This document shows positions 1-8,509 of a DNA stretch of 64,000 nucleotides, in pieces. The notes under the pieces were generated by a model that saw only the letters and a program-made list of their open reading frames with translations, was not told the origin of the DNA and searched no databases. Position 1 is the stretch's first letter. Each line of letters begins with the position of its first letter. The DNA comes from CAYRJD01 sp965205925 (GTDB lineage Bacteria > Actinomycetota > Acidimicrobiia > Acidimicrobiales > Poriferisodalaceae): NCBI GenBank assembly GCA_965205925.1, contig OZ242183.1:434001-498000 (forward strand), given 5' to 3'. The position numbers and the translations under genes were made by a program.

Positions 1-1611
1 GGTGAATCCGGCGGCAACAAGAATTTGCTCTGCCTCTATAAAAATCCGATTCGTTACCTGTGGAACTCGCACAGTGTTGAGCCCTTCGGATACGAATAGC
101 GCAATTGGGTTGGAAGCAGTGTCGCTTGGATTAACCAGCACGCCGGATCGTGGGTTTTGCTGGAAAACAAGATTCCTATCGATGTCGTCGCGGTCTTCGA
201 AAGTGATGACTATGTATTCGAAACCCTGCTCACGCAGCAAAGCCTCGGCCTCTTCCCAGTTCGTACCAACTAGTTGAGGCACACGTACCTGCTCGACCGT
301 GACGACGTCTCCATTTGAGGAATCTCCAGAGTCGATTGAGCTGACTAGCAGAAACACCAGACCGGCAATAACGATCAGCATCACCACAAGTACTGCGATC
401 CAGATTGGTGTGCGGTCTGGTGGTTGAATCGGTTGTGGTTCCAGAATGTCATCGCCGATCATGCTGCCGGTAAAGCTGCCACCGCCAGCACCAACTCCAG
501 CAGTAACTCCACCATTAACTCCACCACTTGTGCCAGCTTTGTTGAAGTCGTTTTCGTTTTGATTGACCGACCCCGCACCCGAATCCACAATGCCTTGCTG
601 AGGATTAATCGAAGCCGGTTGATCACGATCACTGACAGCTGTTTCAGTGGCACTGGCCGGTTCTGCTACCGGCGGTACTGCTGACGATGATCCTTGCGTG
701 CTGAGCGGGGCAGCCGCCGCGGTGATGCTGTCGGTATTTGAGTCAATCCTGCGTGCCGTTTGCGCGATCGGTGCACCAAGGCCAGAGCGAAACGCTTGGA
801 GGTCACTGAGCATGTCTTCGGCGCTGGCGTAGCGTTTTGCTGGATCTTTTTGCAAACCATGCAAACAAATGGCTTCCGCGGCTGCGGGAATGTCATTGTT
901 GAAATGGCGTGGCGGCAACGGCTCTTCGCTGACGTGTTTGTAAGCAATGGCGACAGCGTTATCTCCGGTGAACGGCGGTCCTGCGGTGAGCATCTCGTAC
1001 AACACCACCGAGAGTGAGTAGATGTCACTTCGCTGGTCAGCTTCGTAACCCCTGGATTGCTCGGGTGACAGATAGGTAGCTGTGCCCATTACTGACCCGG
1101 TCTGAGTGAGGTCTGGATTGCGTCCGGTTAGGGCGCGGGCAATACCGAAGTCGGCCACTTTCACGCGACCTTCGGTCGTGATTAGAACATTGCCAGGCTT
1201 GACATCGCGGTGGATCATTGCGTTGGAGTGAGCAAATGCCAGTGAAGCAGCGATATCTATGGCGATATCTATGGCTCGATTTGGGTCTAAGGGTCCTTCA
1301 CCACGGATGATTTCGGCCAGATTCTGGCCGTCGGCATATTCCATAACGATGTATTGCGTGCTGTCTTGTTCACCCCAGTCGTAAACACTGATCACATTTG
1401 TATGACTGAGAGCCGCAGCGGCGCGCGCTTCTCGGCGGAAACGCTCGAGAAAGGAATCGTCAAGGGCGAATTCTCGAAAGAGCACCTTCACTGCTATGGG
1501 ACGATCCAGCACGCGATCACGACCCAAGAAAACTTCGGACATGCCTCCACGTGCCAGCCGGTTGTGTAGCTCGTAGCGACCACCAAGTATTGGTAGGTCA
1601 GAGTCGGTCAT
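1..1611 (-). CDS. pknB: PknB-like PASTA Ser/Thr protein kinase, C-terminus beyond window edge
   Basis: Membrane Ser/Thr kinase of the PknB/PrkC type; the family phosphorylates cell-wall synthesis and division proteins. Reading from ATG at 1611: glycine-rich loop RGGMSEVFLG near residues 21-30, ATP-binding Lys42, catalytic loop HRDVKPGN with Asp136, and DFG at 154-156. A long Ser/Thr/Asn/Gly-rich juxtamembrane stretch follows, then one transmembrane helix at about 400-425. Extracellular PASTA repeats begin near residue 437 (VRVPQLVG) and near 510 (VRVPQVTN). The frame is still open at base 1, so the C-terminus, perhaps with further PASTA repeats, is missing. It is the third gene of a minus-strand FHA, phosphatase, kinase series and starts 63 bases after the phosphatase stop. 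Confidence 0.93.
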   Translation of the reverse strand, partial: MTDSDLPILGGRYELHNRLARGGMSEVFLGRDRVLDRPIAVKVLFREFALDDSFLERFRREARAAAALSHTNVISVYDWGEQDSTQYIVMEYADGQNLAEIIRGEGPLDPNRAIDIAIDIAASLAFAHSNAMIHRDVKPGNVLITTEGRVKVADFGIARALTGRNPDLTQTGSVMGTATYLSPEQSRGYEADQRSDIYSLSVVLYEMLTAGPPFTGDNAVAIAYKHVSEEPLPPRHFNNDIPAAAEAICLHGLQKDPAKRYASAEDMLSDLQAFRSGLGAPIAQTARRIDSNTDSITAAAAPLSTQGSSSAVPPVAEPASATETAVSDRDQPASINPQQGIVDSGAGSVNQNENDFNKAGTSGGVNGGVTAGVGAGGGSFTGSMIGDDILEPQPIQPPDRTPIWIAVLVVMLIVIAGLVFLLVSSIDSGDSSNGDVVTVEQVRVPQLVGTNWEEAEALLREQGFEYIVITFEDRDDIDRNLVFQQNPRSGVLVNPSDTASNPIALFVSEGLNTVRVPQVTNRIFIEAEQILVAAGFT

Positions 1612-1674
1612 GACTGTGCTTTCGGAAGGGGTTCAGAGGTTTGCATTAGTGCTAGTGATTATCGCGGCTATTGA

Positions 1675-2502
1675 CTATCGCGATTGAAACCATCGACGTC
1701 TTGGTTCGGGTTGTGTCCCGTATGCGCTATTGCTTGACGTGTCGTCGTCATCTGGGCGCGCAAACAAGATATCCACCACCAGTGCTGTGGAGTTGTCGTT
1801 TCCGCCGTGGTCATTAGCGGCTTGCACTAAGGCACTTGCGGCGTCGCTTACGGAAGAGTACGCAGACAAGATGGAGGAGATTTCGTCTTCGGGCACCTCG
1901 TTAGTGATTCCGTCGCTGCACAGCAGGTAACGATCACCACCAGTCATGCTGAATATCCAGTGATCCACAGACACCGTGGGTCCTACACCAATTGCTCGAG
2001 TCAGCGTGTGCCGATGCTCGTGAACGGCGGCTTCAGCTTTGGTAATGATTCCATAGCGCAACATCTCTTCTACCCGGTTGTGGTCAAATGTGAGTTGCTC
2101 AAGCACTCCGTTTTGCTGACGATAAGCCCGCGAATCGCCCACGTTGACAAGTCCAAGCTGGTGGCCAGTTTTGGTTTCTATCACCGCCAACGCGCACAGT
2201 GTGGTGCCCATGCCCAGCAGTTCGGCTTGCTCTATTGATCGTGCATGTACGACCGAATTGGCATGTACTACTGCCTCCACCAGACTGTCCTGCGTATTGG
2301 GTTTGCGAGACACCATGGCGCGCACTGCCAAATTTGATGCAACCTCACCACCAGTAGCACCTCCTAGCCCGTCGGCTACCACAAACAAAGCCGTATCTGC
2401 GTACATGGAGTCTTGGTTCTGTGCTCTCACATGACCTACATCGGTCGCGCCCGCCCAAGAGAGATGAACCTCGTTTGCCGTTGAGTGTTCTGTGTTGTTC
2501 AC
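1675..2502 (-). CDS. pstP: PP2C-family Ser/Thr protein phosphatase (PstP-like)
   Basis: Metal-dependent phosphatase of 275 residues that would oppose the neighbouring PASTA kinase. The PP2C metal-binding motifs are present: QNQDSMYAD near residue 30, VADGLGGATGGE near 45, LLCSDGITNEVPE near 195 and GGNDNSTALVVDI near 235. Actinobacterial PstP usually has a transmembrane helix and an extracellular tail. This one stops after the catalytic domain with an acidic, then Arg-rich tail, so it looks cytosolic. The ATG overlaps the FHA gene stop by 4 bases, which points to translational coupling. Confidence 0.92.
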   Translation of the reverse strand: MNNTEHSTANEVHLSWAGATDVGHVRAQNQDSMYADTALFVVADGLGGATGGEVASNLAVRAMVSRKPNTQDSLVEAVVHANSVVHARSIEQAELLGMGTTLCALAVIETKTGHQLGLVNVGDSRAYRQQNGVLEQLTFDHNRVEEMLRYGIITKAEAAVHEHRHTLTRAIGVGPTVSVDHWIFSMTGGDRYLLCSDGITNEVPEDEISSILSAYSSVSDAASALVQAANDHGGNDNSTALVVDILFARPDDDDTSSNSAYGTQPEPRRRWFQSR

Positions 2503-2867
2503 GGTTTCACTTCGAACACGGTGGTGCCGATCTGAATCTGGTCTCCGGGATGTACAACGACGACAGTCTGAATCAATTGGCGGTTTACGTAGGTGCCGTT
2601 ATTTGAATCCAAATCTTCAAGCAGTTGCTGACCGCCTCGAACAAATAGGCGTGCATGTTGCTGAGAGCAGTAGCCGTCGTCTAGTACTACATCGCACTCA
2701 AAGCTGCGACCAATAACTAGCTGTTCAGCCAAAGTGTGGCTGCGTCCTTTGTCGACCTGCGGAGTGCAGACCACAATCGATTTTGGTACCGCAGGTGCAG
2801 CAATCGCCCTACCGGCTTGTCCCGGCTTGCCTAGCCAACTTTTCAGGCGTGATCGTAGCGCAGTCAT
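2499..2867 (-). CDS. FHA-domain phosphothreonine-binding protein
   Basis: Small protein of 122 residues with one FHA domain over roughly residues 30-120. The FHA hallmarks are visible: GRSFECDVVLDD, the CSQQHARLF strand and SNNGTYVN. FHA domains bind phosphothreonine peptides, so the likely partner is the phosphorylated kinase or a kinase substrate. The N-terminus (residues 1-30) is short, basic and lacks a membrane helix. It is first in the operon with the phosphatase and kinase, matching the fhaB-pstP-pknB order of other actinomycetes. The rodA, pbpA and pknA genes that usually sit between pstP and pknB are absent here. Confidence 0.9.
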   Translation of the reverse strand: MTALRSRLKSWLGKPGQAGRAIAAPAVPKSIVVCTPQVDKGRSHTLAEQLVIGRSFECDVVLDDGYCSQQHARLFVRGGQQLLEDLDSNNGTYVNRQLIQTVVVVHPGDQIQIGTTVFEVKP

Positions 2868-2983
2868 TCAAAAAGTGATTGGCCTTTACCCAGCTTATTC
2901 TTTGAGTTAGGCCGATCTCAGCCGCCGATTGTAAAGACTGAGACAGCCGGCGAAGTCGCAGCATCGGTAGCCTTCTTTTAAGC

Positions 2984-3067
2984 GCGCGAGTGGCGGAATT
3001 GGCAGACGCGCAGGCTTCAGGTGCCTGTGCCCGTAAGGGTGTGAGGGTTCAAATCCCTCCTCGCGCA
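2984..3067 (+). tRNA. tRNA-Leu (anticodon CAG)
   Basis: An 84-base class II tRNA. The acceptor stem GCGCGAG pairs with CTCGCGC, and the discriminator is A at 3067. The D-arm includes TGGCAGAC, the anticodon stem is CAGGC/GCCTG with loop TTCAGGT giving anticodon CAG, the long variable arm contains CCCGTAAGGG, and the T-arm is GAGGGTTCAAATCCCTC. No CCA is encoded at the 3' end. It stands alone between the FHA gene and ogt. Confidence 0.97.
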
Positions 3068-3090
3068 CGTTTTCGTGCTGAGCCAAACTG

Positions 3091-3672
3091 CTAGCAGCAG
3101 CTTCGACCAGCCGAGTTTGTTTTATCTAGACAACAGTCGGTGTTATTGCAGTTACGTTCAAGGTCAAGCAAGAACTGCTTGGTCTTAAGCCCACCTTCAC
3201 CGCTATAGCCGATGAGGGCTTTGCTACTGCCGATCACTCGATGACAGGGCAGCACGATCGGAACAGGGTTACGTCCGTTGGCGTTGCCGATCGCTCGCAC
3301 GGCTTTGGGTCGGCCAATACGACGAGCTTGTTCGCCGTAGCTGGCTGTCTCACCGCCGGGAATGGTTGCCAATGCTCGCCATGCTTGCTGCTGAAATTCG
3401 GTGCCTCGCAGATCTAAGGGTAAATCGAAGTCGCAACGGCGAGAGTCGAAATACTCAGCAAACTGTGCAATAGCGGCCGCGAGTACCGGATGCTTGGGTG
3501 AGCTTTCTATGTCACTAAAAGGCGGCAACCCTGCAACTTTTAGATCCTCTTCTCCTTTTTTCCATGAGACTGAACGCAGCCCCGCGTCGGTGGACACGAG
3601 CGTTAGCTCGCCCACCGGACTGGGACAGGTGGCGTGGTAATGCTTGTCAGAGACAGCCGGGTTAGTAGTCAT
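3091..3672 (-). CDS. ogt: Methylated-DNA-[protein]-cysteine S-methyltransferase
   Basis: Suicidal repair enzyme that transfers methyl groups from O6-methylguanine to its own cysteine. The active site PCHRVIGSS lies near residue 143, after the helix-turn-helix with RAIGNANGRNP, and the C-terminal YSGEGGLKTKQFLL segment is typical. At 193 residues it is slightly longer than the usual 160-180 because of a C-terminal tail rich in Cys and Asn. AAAGGAG lies about 6 bases before the ATG. It follows the Ada-AlkA gene with 29 bases between them, so the two form an alkylation-damage operon. Confidence 0.94.
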   Translation of the reverse strand: MTTNPAVSDKHYHATCPSPVGELTLVSTDAGLRSVSWKKGEEDLKVAGLPPFSDIESSPKHPVLAAAIAQFAEYFDSRRCDFDLPLDLRGTEFQQQAWRALATIPGGETASYGEQARRIGRPKAVRAIGNANGRNPVPIVLPCHRVIGSSKALIGYSGEGGLKTKQFLLDLERNCNNTDCCLDKTNSAGRSCC

Positions 3673-3701
3673 TATTTGCTCCTTTTATTTAGCTGGACTA
3701 T

Positions 3702-5144
3702 TTAGTTGGATTGGTTTGGATTGGTTTCAGCCTGGTTGGCTGCACTCCAGATGTATTGAGCAGCCCATGATCGATACGGCCGCCAGGCAGCAGTGATGCT
3801 GGCCTCGTTACCTGGCTTTGTCGAGCTCGCTAGGCCGAGGGTTTCTAGTCCTTTCAGAAGTCCTAAGTCTCCGGGCGGCCAAGCATCATCACGCCGGAGA
3901 ACACGCATGGCAATCAACTGTGCTGTCCACGGGCCGATACCTGGCATGGCGCACCATTGCTCGGTCACTTCTTCCAGACTCGCGACGCTAAGCAGATCAA
4001 GCTCACCACTTGCAACGGCGTTAGCTACTGCTAGCAGTGTGTCTACACGGCGCTTTGTCAGTCCGAGATCACTAAGCCGATGTTGCGCAACTTCACTGGC
4101 ATCTGGGAAAACGTGCGTTATACCTTCGATACCGCTGTTAAATGAGCTTCCTACTGCTGCTGCAATACGTCCGGTGATCGTGGAGGCGCCAGCCACTGAG
4201 ATCTGTTGACCCACGATGATGCGCACGATCGTTTCAAATCGATCCCAGTTACGTGGAACACGCAAGCCTGGCTGTTTACGAACCAGTGATTCCAGATGCG
4301 GATCAGACTTGAACAAATGGGCTGCAGGTCGCGGGTCTTCATCGGTGGCAAAAAGCGTGCGACAGCGCTGAACGTCATCAATTACACAGTTAAACGATGA
4401 AAGATGCAACGTGAGTGCAAGATGTTGATCGTCATGCGCGTCGGTTATTTCAATCACACCCGGTTCGCCGCACACATTGATCGAACGGCGGTAGGTATCA
4501 GCAGTGACAACCTCCACGCCAGTCGTTGCGCGTGGACGCAAATGGCTCAACACTTGACCGAAGTTGTATGGCCGCACATAGGGCACCAGCAGTCGTAACC
4601 CGCTGTCGATGTTCACCGCTGCGCCGCTGCGCCGCTTGGCGCGTAGTTGAGTTGGACTGAAACCAAACACGTCGGTAATGACTCGATAAAACTGTCGTTG
4701 ACTACCGAAACCGGCAGCAATCGCAATGCTGTTGAAATTGAGATCTGTGTCGTCAATAAGCTGACGTGCGAACCGGGCGCGACGTGAACGAGCTAAGTAA
4801 TCCGGTGTCGCACCGATGTGCAGATCAAATAGTCGACGCAACTGGCGAGCGCTGTAACCGACTTCGCTAGCCAGGTCAGCCTCGGTGCTGTAATCGAGAT
4901 AGCCGTCGGTTATTAACGCCAACGCCGCTTCTACGGGTTGAGATTCTGTTGAACCTACCCATACCCCCGCACGTCGGTAAGGTCGACAACGTAAGCAGGC
5001 TCGATAACCGGCAGCCTCAGCAGCAACTGCTGAGCGATAGCGGGAAGTGTTTTCAGGGTTCGGTTTAGCCGGGCAGCCTGCCTGGCAATAGATACCGGTT
5101 GTGCGTACGGCGGACACATTCGGAGCTTGGACGGCCGATGTCAT
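3702..5144 (-). CDS. alkA: Ada-type methyl sensor / AraC regulator / AlkA glycosylase fusion
   Basis: Three-part alkylation-repair protein of 480 residues. Residues 13-58 hold the Ada zinc site with its four cysteines (TTGIYCQAGCPAK and CLRC). Residues 70-175 form an AraC-type double HTH (SEVGYSARQLRRLFD, IAAGFGSQRQFYRV). From about 185 on is a 3-methyladenine glycosylase with an AlkA N-terminal fold and an HhH-GPD core (PGIGPWTAQLIAMRV, catalytic Asp in PPGDLGLLKG). The same arrangement is known from mycobacterial AlkA. The roughly 20 residues that normally precede TTGxYC are missing, and an in-frame stop lies 12 codons before the ATG, so no longer start exists. It is probably auto-inducing and drives ogt downstream. 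Confidence 0.93.
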   Translation of the reverse strand: MTSAVQAPNVSAVRTTGIYCQAGCPAKPNPENTSRYRSAVAAEAAGYRACLRCRPYRRAGVWVGSTESQPVEAALALITDGYLDYSTEADLASEVGYSARQLRRLFDLHIGATPDYLARSRRARFARQLIDDTDLNFNSIAIAAGFGSQRQFYRVITDVFGFSPTQLRAKRRSGAAVNIDSGLRLLVPYVRPYNFGQVLSHLRPRATTGVEVVTADTYRRSINVCGEPGVIEITDAHDDQHLALTLHLSSFNCVIDDVQRCRTLFATDEDPRPAAHLFKSDPHLESLVRKQPGLRVPRNWDRFETIVRIIVGQQISVAGASTITGRIAAAVGSSFNSGIEGITHVFPDASEVAQHRLSDLGLTKRRVDTLLAVANAVASGELDLLSVASLEEVTEQWCAMPGIGPWTAQLIAMRVLRRDDAWPPGDLGLLKGLETLGLASSTKPGNEASITAAWRPYRSWAAQYIWSAANQAETNPNQSN

Positions 5145-5270
5145 GCAGAGAAGTATGGCAGGCCTTTTCTCTAAACCTCAGCCGTATTCGGACAACACTA
5201 AGACAGATTCGGACAGAGCGGTTTTGGTTGATTTCCCAGTGGTTGCACCGAAAGATCCTGGTAACGACTG

Positions 5271-6440
5271 CTAACGAAAAGCGGGGATGCCTGTGATTTC
5301 TTGCCCCAAGATGAGTCCATGAATTTCCTCGGTGCCCTCGTAGGTCATTACCGACTCCATGTTGGCGCTATGGCGCATCGGTGAATACTCCGTGCTTACA
5401 CCATTGGCACCCATCATCGACCGCGCTTGGCGCGCCACGTCTATCGCAACCCGGCAATTGTGTCTTTTAGCCATCGATATTTGATGTGGTTGCAGCTCGT
5501 GAGTTTCTTTTAGCTGACCCAACCGAATTGCTTGCAGATTGGCATTGGTAATAGATGTCAACATGTCTGCAAATTTGATCTGATTTAGCTGAAAGCCGGC
5601 CAGAGCCTTACCGAACTGCGGTCGATCAAGCTGATAGTTGAGCGCTTCGGTGTAGCACGATCGCGCCACACCGGCAGCTCCGAAAGCAATGCCAAAGCGA
5701 GCCTCACTGAGGCAACTAAGCGGTGCACCAATGCTGTGAGCCTTGGGTAGTCGCATGGCTTCGGGTACTTCAACATCGTTCATATAGAACTCACCGGTTA
5801 CAGAGGCACGCAGCGACAGCTTGTTTTGAATCTTGCGCACCTCCATGCCCGGGGAATCAGTTGGTACTAAAAAGCCTCGGAAACCATCGTCGGTGTTAGC
5901 CCACACAATTGCAAGATGAGCAATGCCCGCATTGGTGATCCAACGTTTTGATCCGTTGAGCAGCCAAGTGTCACCTTTTTGGATGGCGCGAGTGGCCATC
6001 GAACCCGGATCAGATCCGTGATCGGGTTCGGTCAAGCCAAAGCAGCCGATCACCTCACCGGCCGCCATTAATGGCAGCCAGTGTTCTTTTTGTTCTTCGG
6101 AGCCGTATTTCCAGATGGGAAACATGCAAAGCGATCCTTGCACCGAAACGAAACTACGCAGTCCACTGTCGCCAGCTTCCAGCTCGCGACAAACAATGCC
6201 GTATGCCATAGCAGATGCGCTAGCGCAGCCATAACCATCAAGATGCATGCCGAGCAGACCCATCGAGGCGATAGTTGGTATGAGATTCATCGGGAAAGTG
6301 CCGGCTTCAAAATGTTCGGCCACTACGGGAACGAAGTCGTTGACAACAAATTTCTCAACCGTGTCGCGGATCATTAGTTCTTCTTCGCCCAACTGTTCGT
6401 CAAGTTTGTAGAAATCTGTCAGATCTGATGGTTCGCTCAT
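5271..6440 (-). CDS. gcdH: Acyl-CoA dehydrogenase, glutaryl-CoA dehydrogenase-like
   Basis: FAD enzyme of 389 residues that would oxidise and decarboxylate glutaryl-CoA to crotonyl-CoA. Family signs are GCFGLTEPDHGSDPGSM near residue 135, WITNAGIAH near 165 and the C-terminal YEGTEEIHGLILGQ, whose Glu is the expected catalytic base; the ending ILGQEITGIPAF matches GcdH rather than short-chain dehydrogenases. It is monocistronic and divergent from the MBL-fold gene with 44 bases between starts. Crotonyl-CoA from this step would feed the crotonyl-CoA carboxylase/reductase at 21.9 kb. Substrate is inferred from motif similarity only. Confidence 0.88.
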   Translation of the reverse strand: MSEPSDLTDFYKLDEQLGEEELMIRDTVEKFVVNDFVPVVAEHFEAGTFPMNLIPTIASMGLLGMHLDGYGCASASAMAYGIVCRELEAGDSGLRSFVSVQGSLCMFPIWKYGSEEQKEHWLPLMAAGEVIGCFGLTEPDHGSDPGSMATRAIQKGDTWLLNGSKRWITNAGIAHLAIVWANTDDGFRGFLVPTDSPGMEVRKIQNKLSLRASVTGEFYMNDVEVPEAMRLPKAHSIGAPLSCLSEARFGIAFGAAGVARSCYTEALNYQLDRPQFGKALAGFQLNQIKFADMLTSITNANLQAIRLGQLKETHELQPHQISMAKRHNCRVAIDVARQARSMMGANGVSTEYSPMRHSANMESVMTYEGTEEIHGLILGQEITGIPAFR

Positions 6441-6484
6441 GGCTGCAAGTATGACCCGAACCAGTCAGTTTTGATACGCAGTTT

Positions 6485-7255
6485 TTGACACGGCGTAGTC
6501 TGTTAGATGTGCCAAGCGACACGCCTGAAGTGCCAGACGGCTCCTCTCGGTTGTATTTCCGCCAACTGCTATCTGGTCGAGATTTTGCTGTAGGTGATCA
6601 GTTAGCAACACAGATGGTCAATTTCAGTTACCTGATTGGTGATAGGTCGACCGGTGAAGCGGTGCTGGTCGATCCGGCCTACGACGTGGCCGAACTAGTT
6701 GAGATAGCCGCGGTTGACGGCATGAAACTGACTGGTGTGCTAGCGACGCACTATCACGCCGACCATGTGGGTGGAGACATGATGGGCAACCAGATTGAAG
6801 GCATCGCAGAACTGCTGGAGCTGGCCGGTTTGAAGATACACCTGCAAAAACCTGAGGCCGAATTTGTGCTTAAGACCACAACGGTTTCGGCTAGCGACCT
6901 AGCACTGCATGACCCCGGCGACAAGTTGATGGTGGGAGAAATTCCTATCGAGCTAATTCACACACCAGGACACACGCCAGGTAGTCAGTGCTTTTTGGTG
7001 AACGATGCGGTTCTAGTAGCTGGTGACACCCTGTTTTTGGATGGCTGTGGTCGCACAGACCTGCCGGGCAGCAACCCCGCAGACATGTATCACACCTTGC
7101 ATCACACGCTGGCTCGTCTGCCAGACGCAACAATGCTGTTCCCCGGTCATAGGTATTCATTTCACTCGTCTTCCACGATGGAGATAACACGGGCGAACAA
7201 CTTTGTCTTCAAGCCCGAATCTGAGGCTCAGTGGCTGACGATGTTTGCTCAGTAA
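6485..7255 (+). CDS. MBL-fold metallohydrolase, persulfide dioxygenase / glyoxalase II-like
   Basis: Metallo-beta-lactamase-fold protein of 256 residues. The metal ligands are THYHADHVGGD near residue 97, HTPGHTPGS near 160 and the Asp in AGDTLFLDGCGRTD near 180, with the final His in PGHRYSFH. GCGRTDLPGS is typical of the ETHE1 / persulfide dioxygenase branch rather than beta-lactamases. The start is TTG at 6485; an in-frame GTG a few codons later is an alternative. A rhodanese gene follows after 67 bases, a pairing seen in sulfide/persulfide oxidation. Confidence 0.85.
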   Translation: MTRRSLLDVPSDTPEVPDGSSRLYFRQLLSGRDFAVGDQLATQMVNFSYLIGDRSTGEAVLVDPAYDVAELVEIAAVDGMKLTGVLATHYHADHVGGDMMGNQIEGIAELLELAGLKIHLQKPEAEFVLKTTTVSASDLALHDPGDKLMVGEIPIELIHTPGHTPGSQCFLVNDAVLVAGDTLFLDGCGRTDLPGSNPADMYHTLHHTLARLPDATMLFPGHRYSFHSSSTMEITRANNFVFKPESEAQWLTMFAQ

Positions 7256-7322
7256 CGCAAGAATCAATATAAAACTCACTGCATAAAATCTCGACAGGAA
7301 ATCCCTATGAACCAAGACCAAC

Positions 7323-8207
7323 GTGTCACCTAGCCAAGCCGCAGCGCGACCGACAACGCCGCCCATCATCTCGCCGGCTGCGACCGGTGATGATTGCATC
7401 TGGTGTGATGTGCGCTGGTATGTGGACGGCCGCAGTGGCTATGACGCCTACCTAGCAGGACACATAGACGGAGCCATCTTCGTTGACCTTGACAAGGATC
7501 TAGCGGATCCCCCAAGTGAGCAGCAGGGCAGACACCCACTGCCATCTGCTAAAAAATTTGCACAGACTTTAGGAGAGTTAGGTATCTCCGAACACGATTT
7601 GATCGTGGCCTACGACGACGGTGGAGGCTTTTCAGCAGGCCGGTTCGTTTGGATGATGCGTGCGCTGGGTTATCAGGCTGCTCTACTTGATGGAGGCTTG
7701 CAAGCCTGGCCAGGTGAGCTGTCAAGTTCGCCAACCAAGCGCCCACCAACCGAAGTGCCCGTGCGTGAATGGCCAGCAGCCCAATTGGCTGATGCGGATT
7801 ACACCGCTGCGAATGCGAAGTCGGTAGTGCTTGGCGATGCTCGCCCGCCCGCTCGTTTTCGAGGCGAGGTTGAACCGCTGGATGCTCGCCCCGGACACAT
7901 TCCCGGCGCGGTGAATCTGTCGTGGGACGAAAATCTTGACAGCAAGGGACGCTTCCTAAGTCCTGAAAAGTTAAGGCAACGCTTTGAGAACGTAGGCATT
8001 GGCTCTGCCACGAACGTTGCCAGTGATGAGAATCCGCCTGACGCTGCACCGATTATGTATTGCGGTTCAGGGGTGAGCGCTTGCCACAACCTGTTGGCAC
8101 TTGAGCACGCAGGATTGGATGTAGGTGCCAGGTTGTACCCGGGTTCTTGGTCGCAGTGGAGTGCTCAACTAGAGCGGCCAGCCGAACTGGGTGAACCAAA
8201 TACTTAG
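7323..8207 (+). CDS. sseA: Two-domain rhodanese, thiosulfate/3-mercaptopyruvate sulfurtransferase
   Basis: Sulfurtransferase of 294 residues with two rhodanese domains. The N-terminal domain carries DVRWYVDGRSGYDAYLAGHI and is inactive by family rule. The C-terminal domain carries the active-site loop YCGSGVSAC near residue 242. It would move sulfane sulfur to or from thiosulfate or a thiol and complements the upstream MBL-fold enzyme. The start used is GTG at 7323. A better ribosome site (AGGAAA, 7 bases before ATG 7307) serves an 8-codon ORF in another frame that overlaps this start. An AT-rich stretch at 7265-7290 may hold the promoter. Confidence 0.9.
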   Translation: MSPSQAAARPTTPPIISPAATGDDCIWCDVRWYVDGRSGYDAYLAGHIDGAIFVDLDKDLADPPSEQQGRHPLPSAKKFAQTLGELGISEHDLIVAYDDGGGFSAGRFVWMMRALGYQAALLDGGLQAWPGELSSSPTKRPPTEVPVREWPAAQLADADYTAANAKSVVLGDARPPARFRGEVEPLDARPGHIPGAVNLSWDENLDSKGRFLSPEKLRQRFENVGIGSATNVASDENPPDAAPIMYCGSGVSACHNLLALEHAGLDVGARLYPGSWSQWSAQLERPAELGEPNT

Positions 8208-8509
8208 GCAATTAACCGCAATCCAGCGGTGGCTAGCGCAGCGCTGCTGATTGTTACGTATATCGGCAGTCGCCGCCAGGCGCAGATAACTGCCACACCG
8301 ACCCCCAGCAGTCGCGCATCGATCACCACTTCACCACCGCTGGTAAGCGTCTGCTCAGCAGCAACGGCGCACACTATTGCCACAGGTAAGGCGTTTAGTA
8401 ACGCAGTAGTTCGGCGACCAACCCGATTGAGGTCGACTAAAAACATGCCGATAAGCCGTTGCCCTTGAACACCCACCGCTAGAGCTCCGATGACTGTCCA
8501 AGTCAGCAT
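8204..8509 (-). CDS. azlD: AzlD-family branched-chain amino acid export subunit
   Basis: Small hydrophobic protein of 101 residues with about three or four membrane helices, matching AzlD in size. With AzlC it forms an exporter of branched-chain amino acids or their analogues. The ORF begins inside the end of azlC (7-base overlap) and its 3' end overlaps the convergent rhodanese gene by 4 bases. The call rests mainly on size, hydrophobic pattern and position after azlC. Confidence 0.82.
   Translation of the reverse strand: MLTWTVIGALAVGVQGQRLIGMFLVDLNRVGRRTTALLNALPVAIVCAVAAEQTLTSGGEVVIDARLLGVGVAVICAWRRLPIYVTISSAALATAGLRLIA

Noticed and set aside
1251..1274. 12-bp tandem duplication inside the kinase gene
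   Set aside because: The encoded IDIA-IDIA segment does not lengthen the kinase helix compared with the family, so it may be chance.
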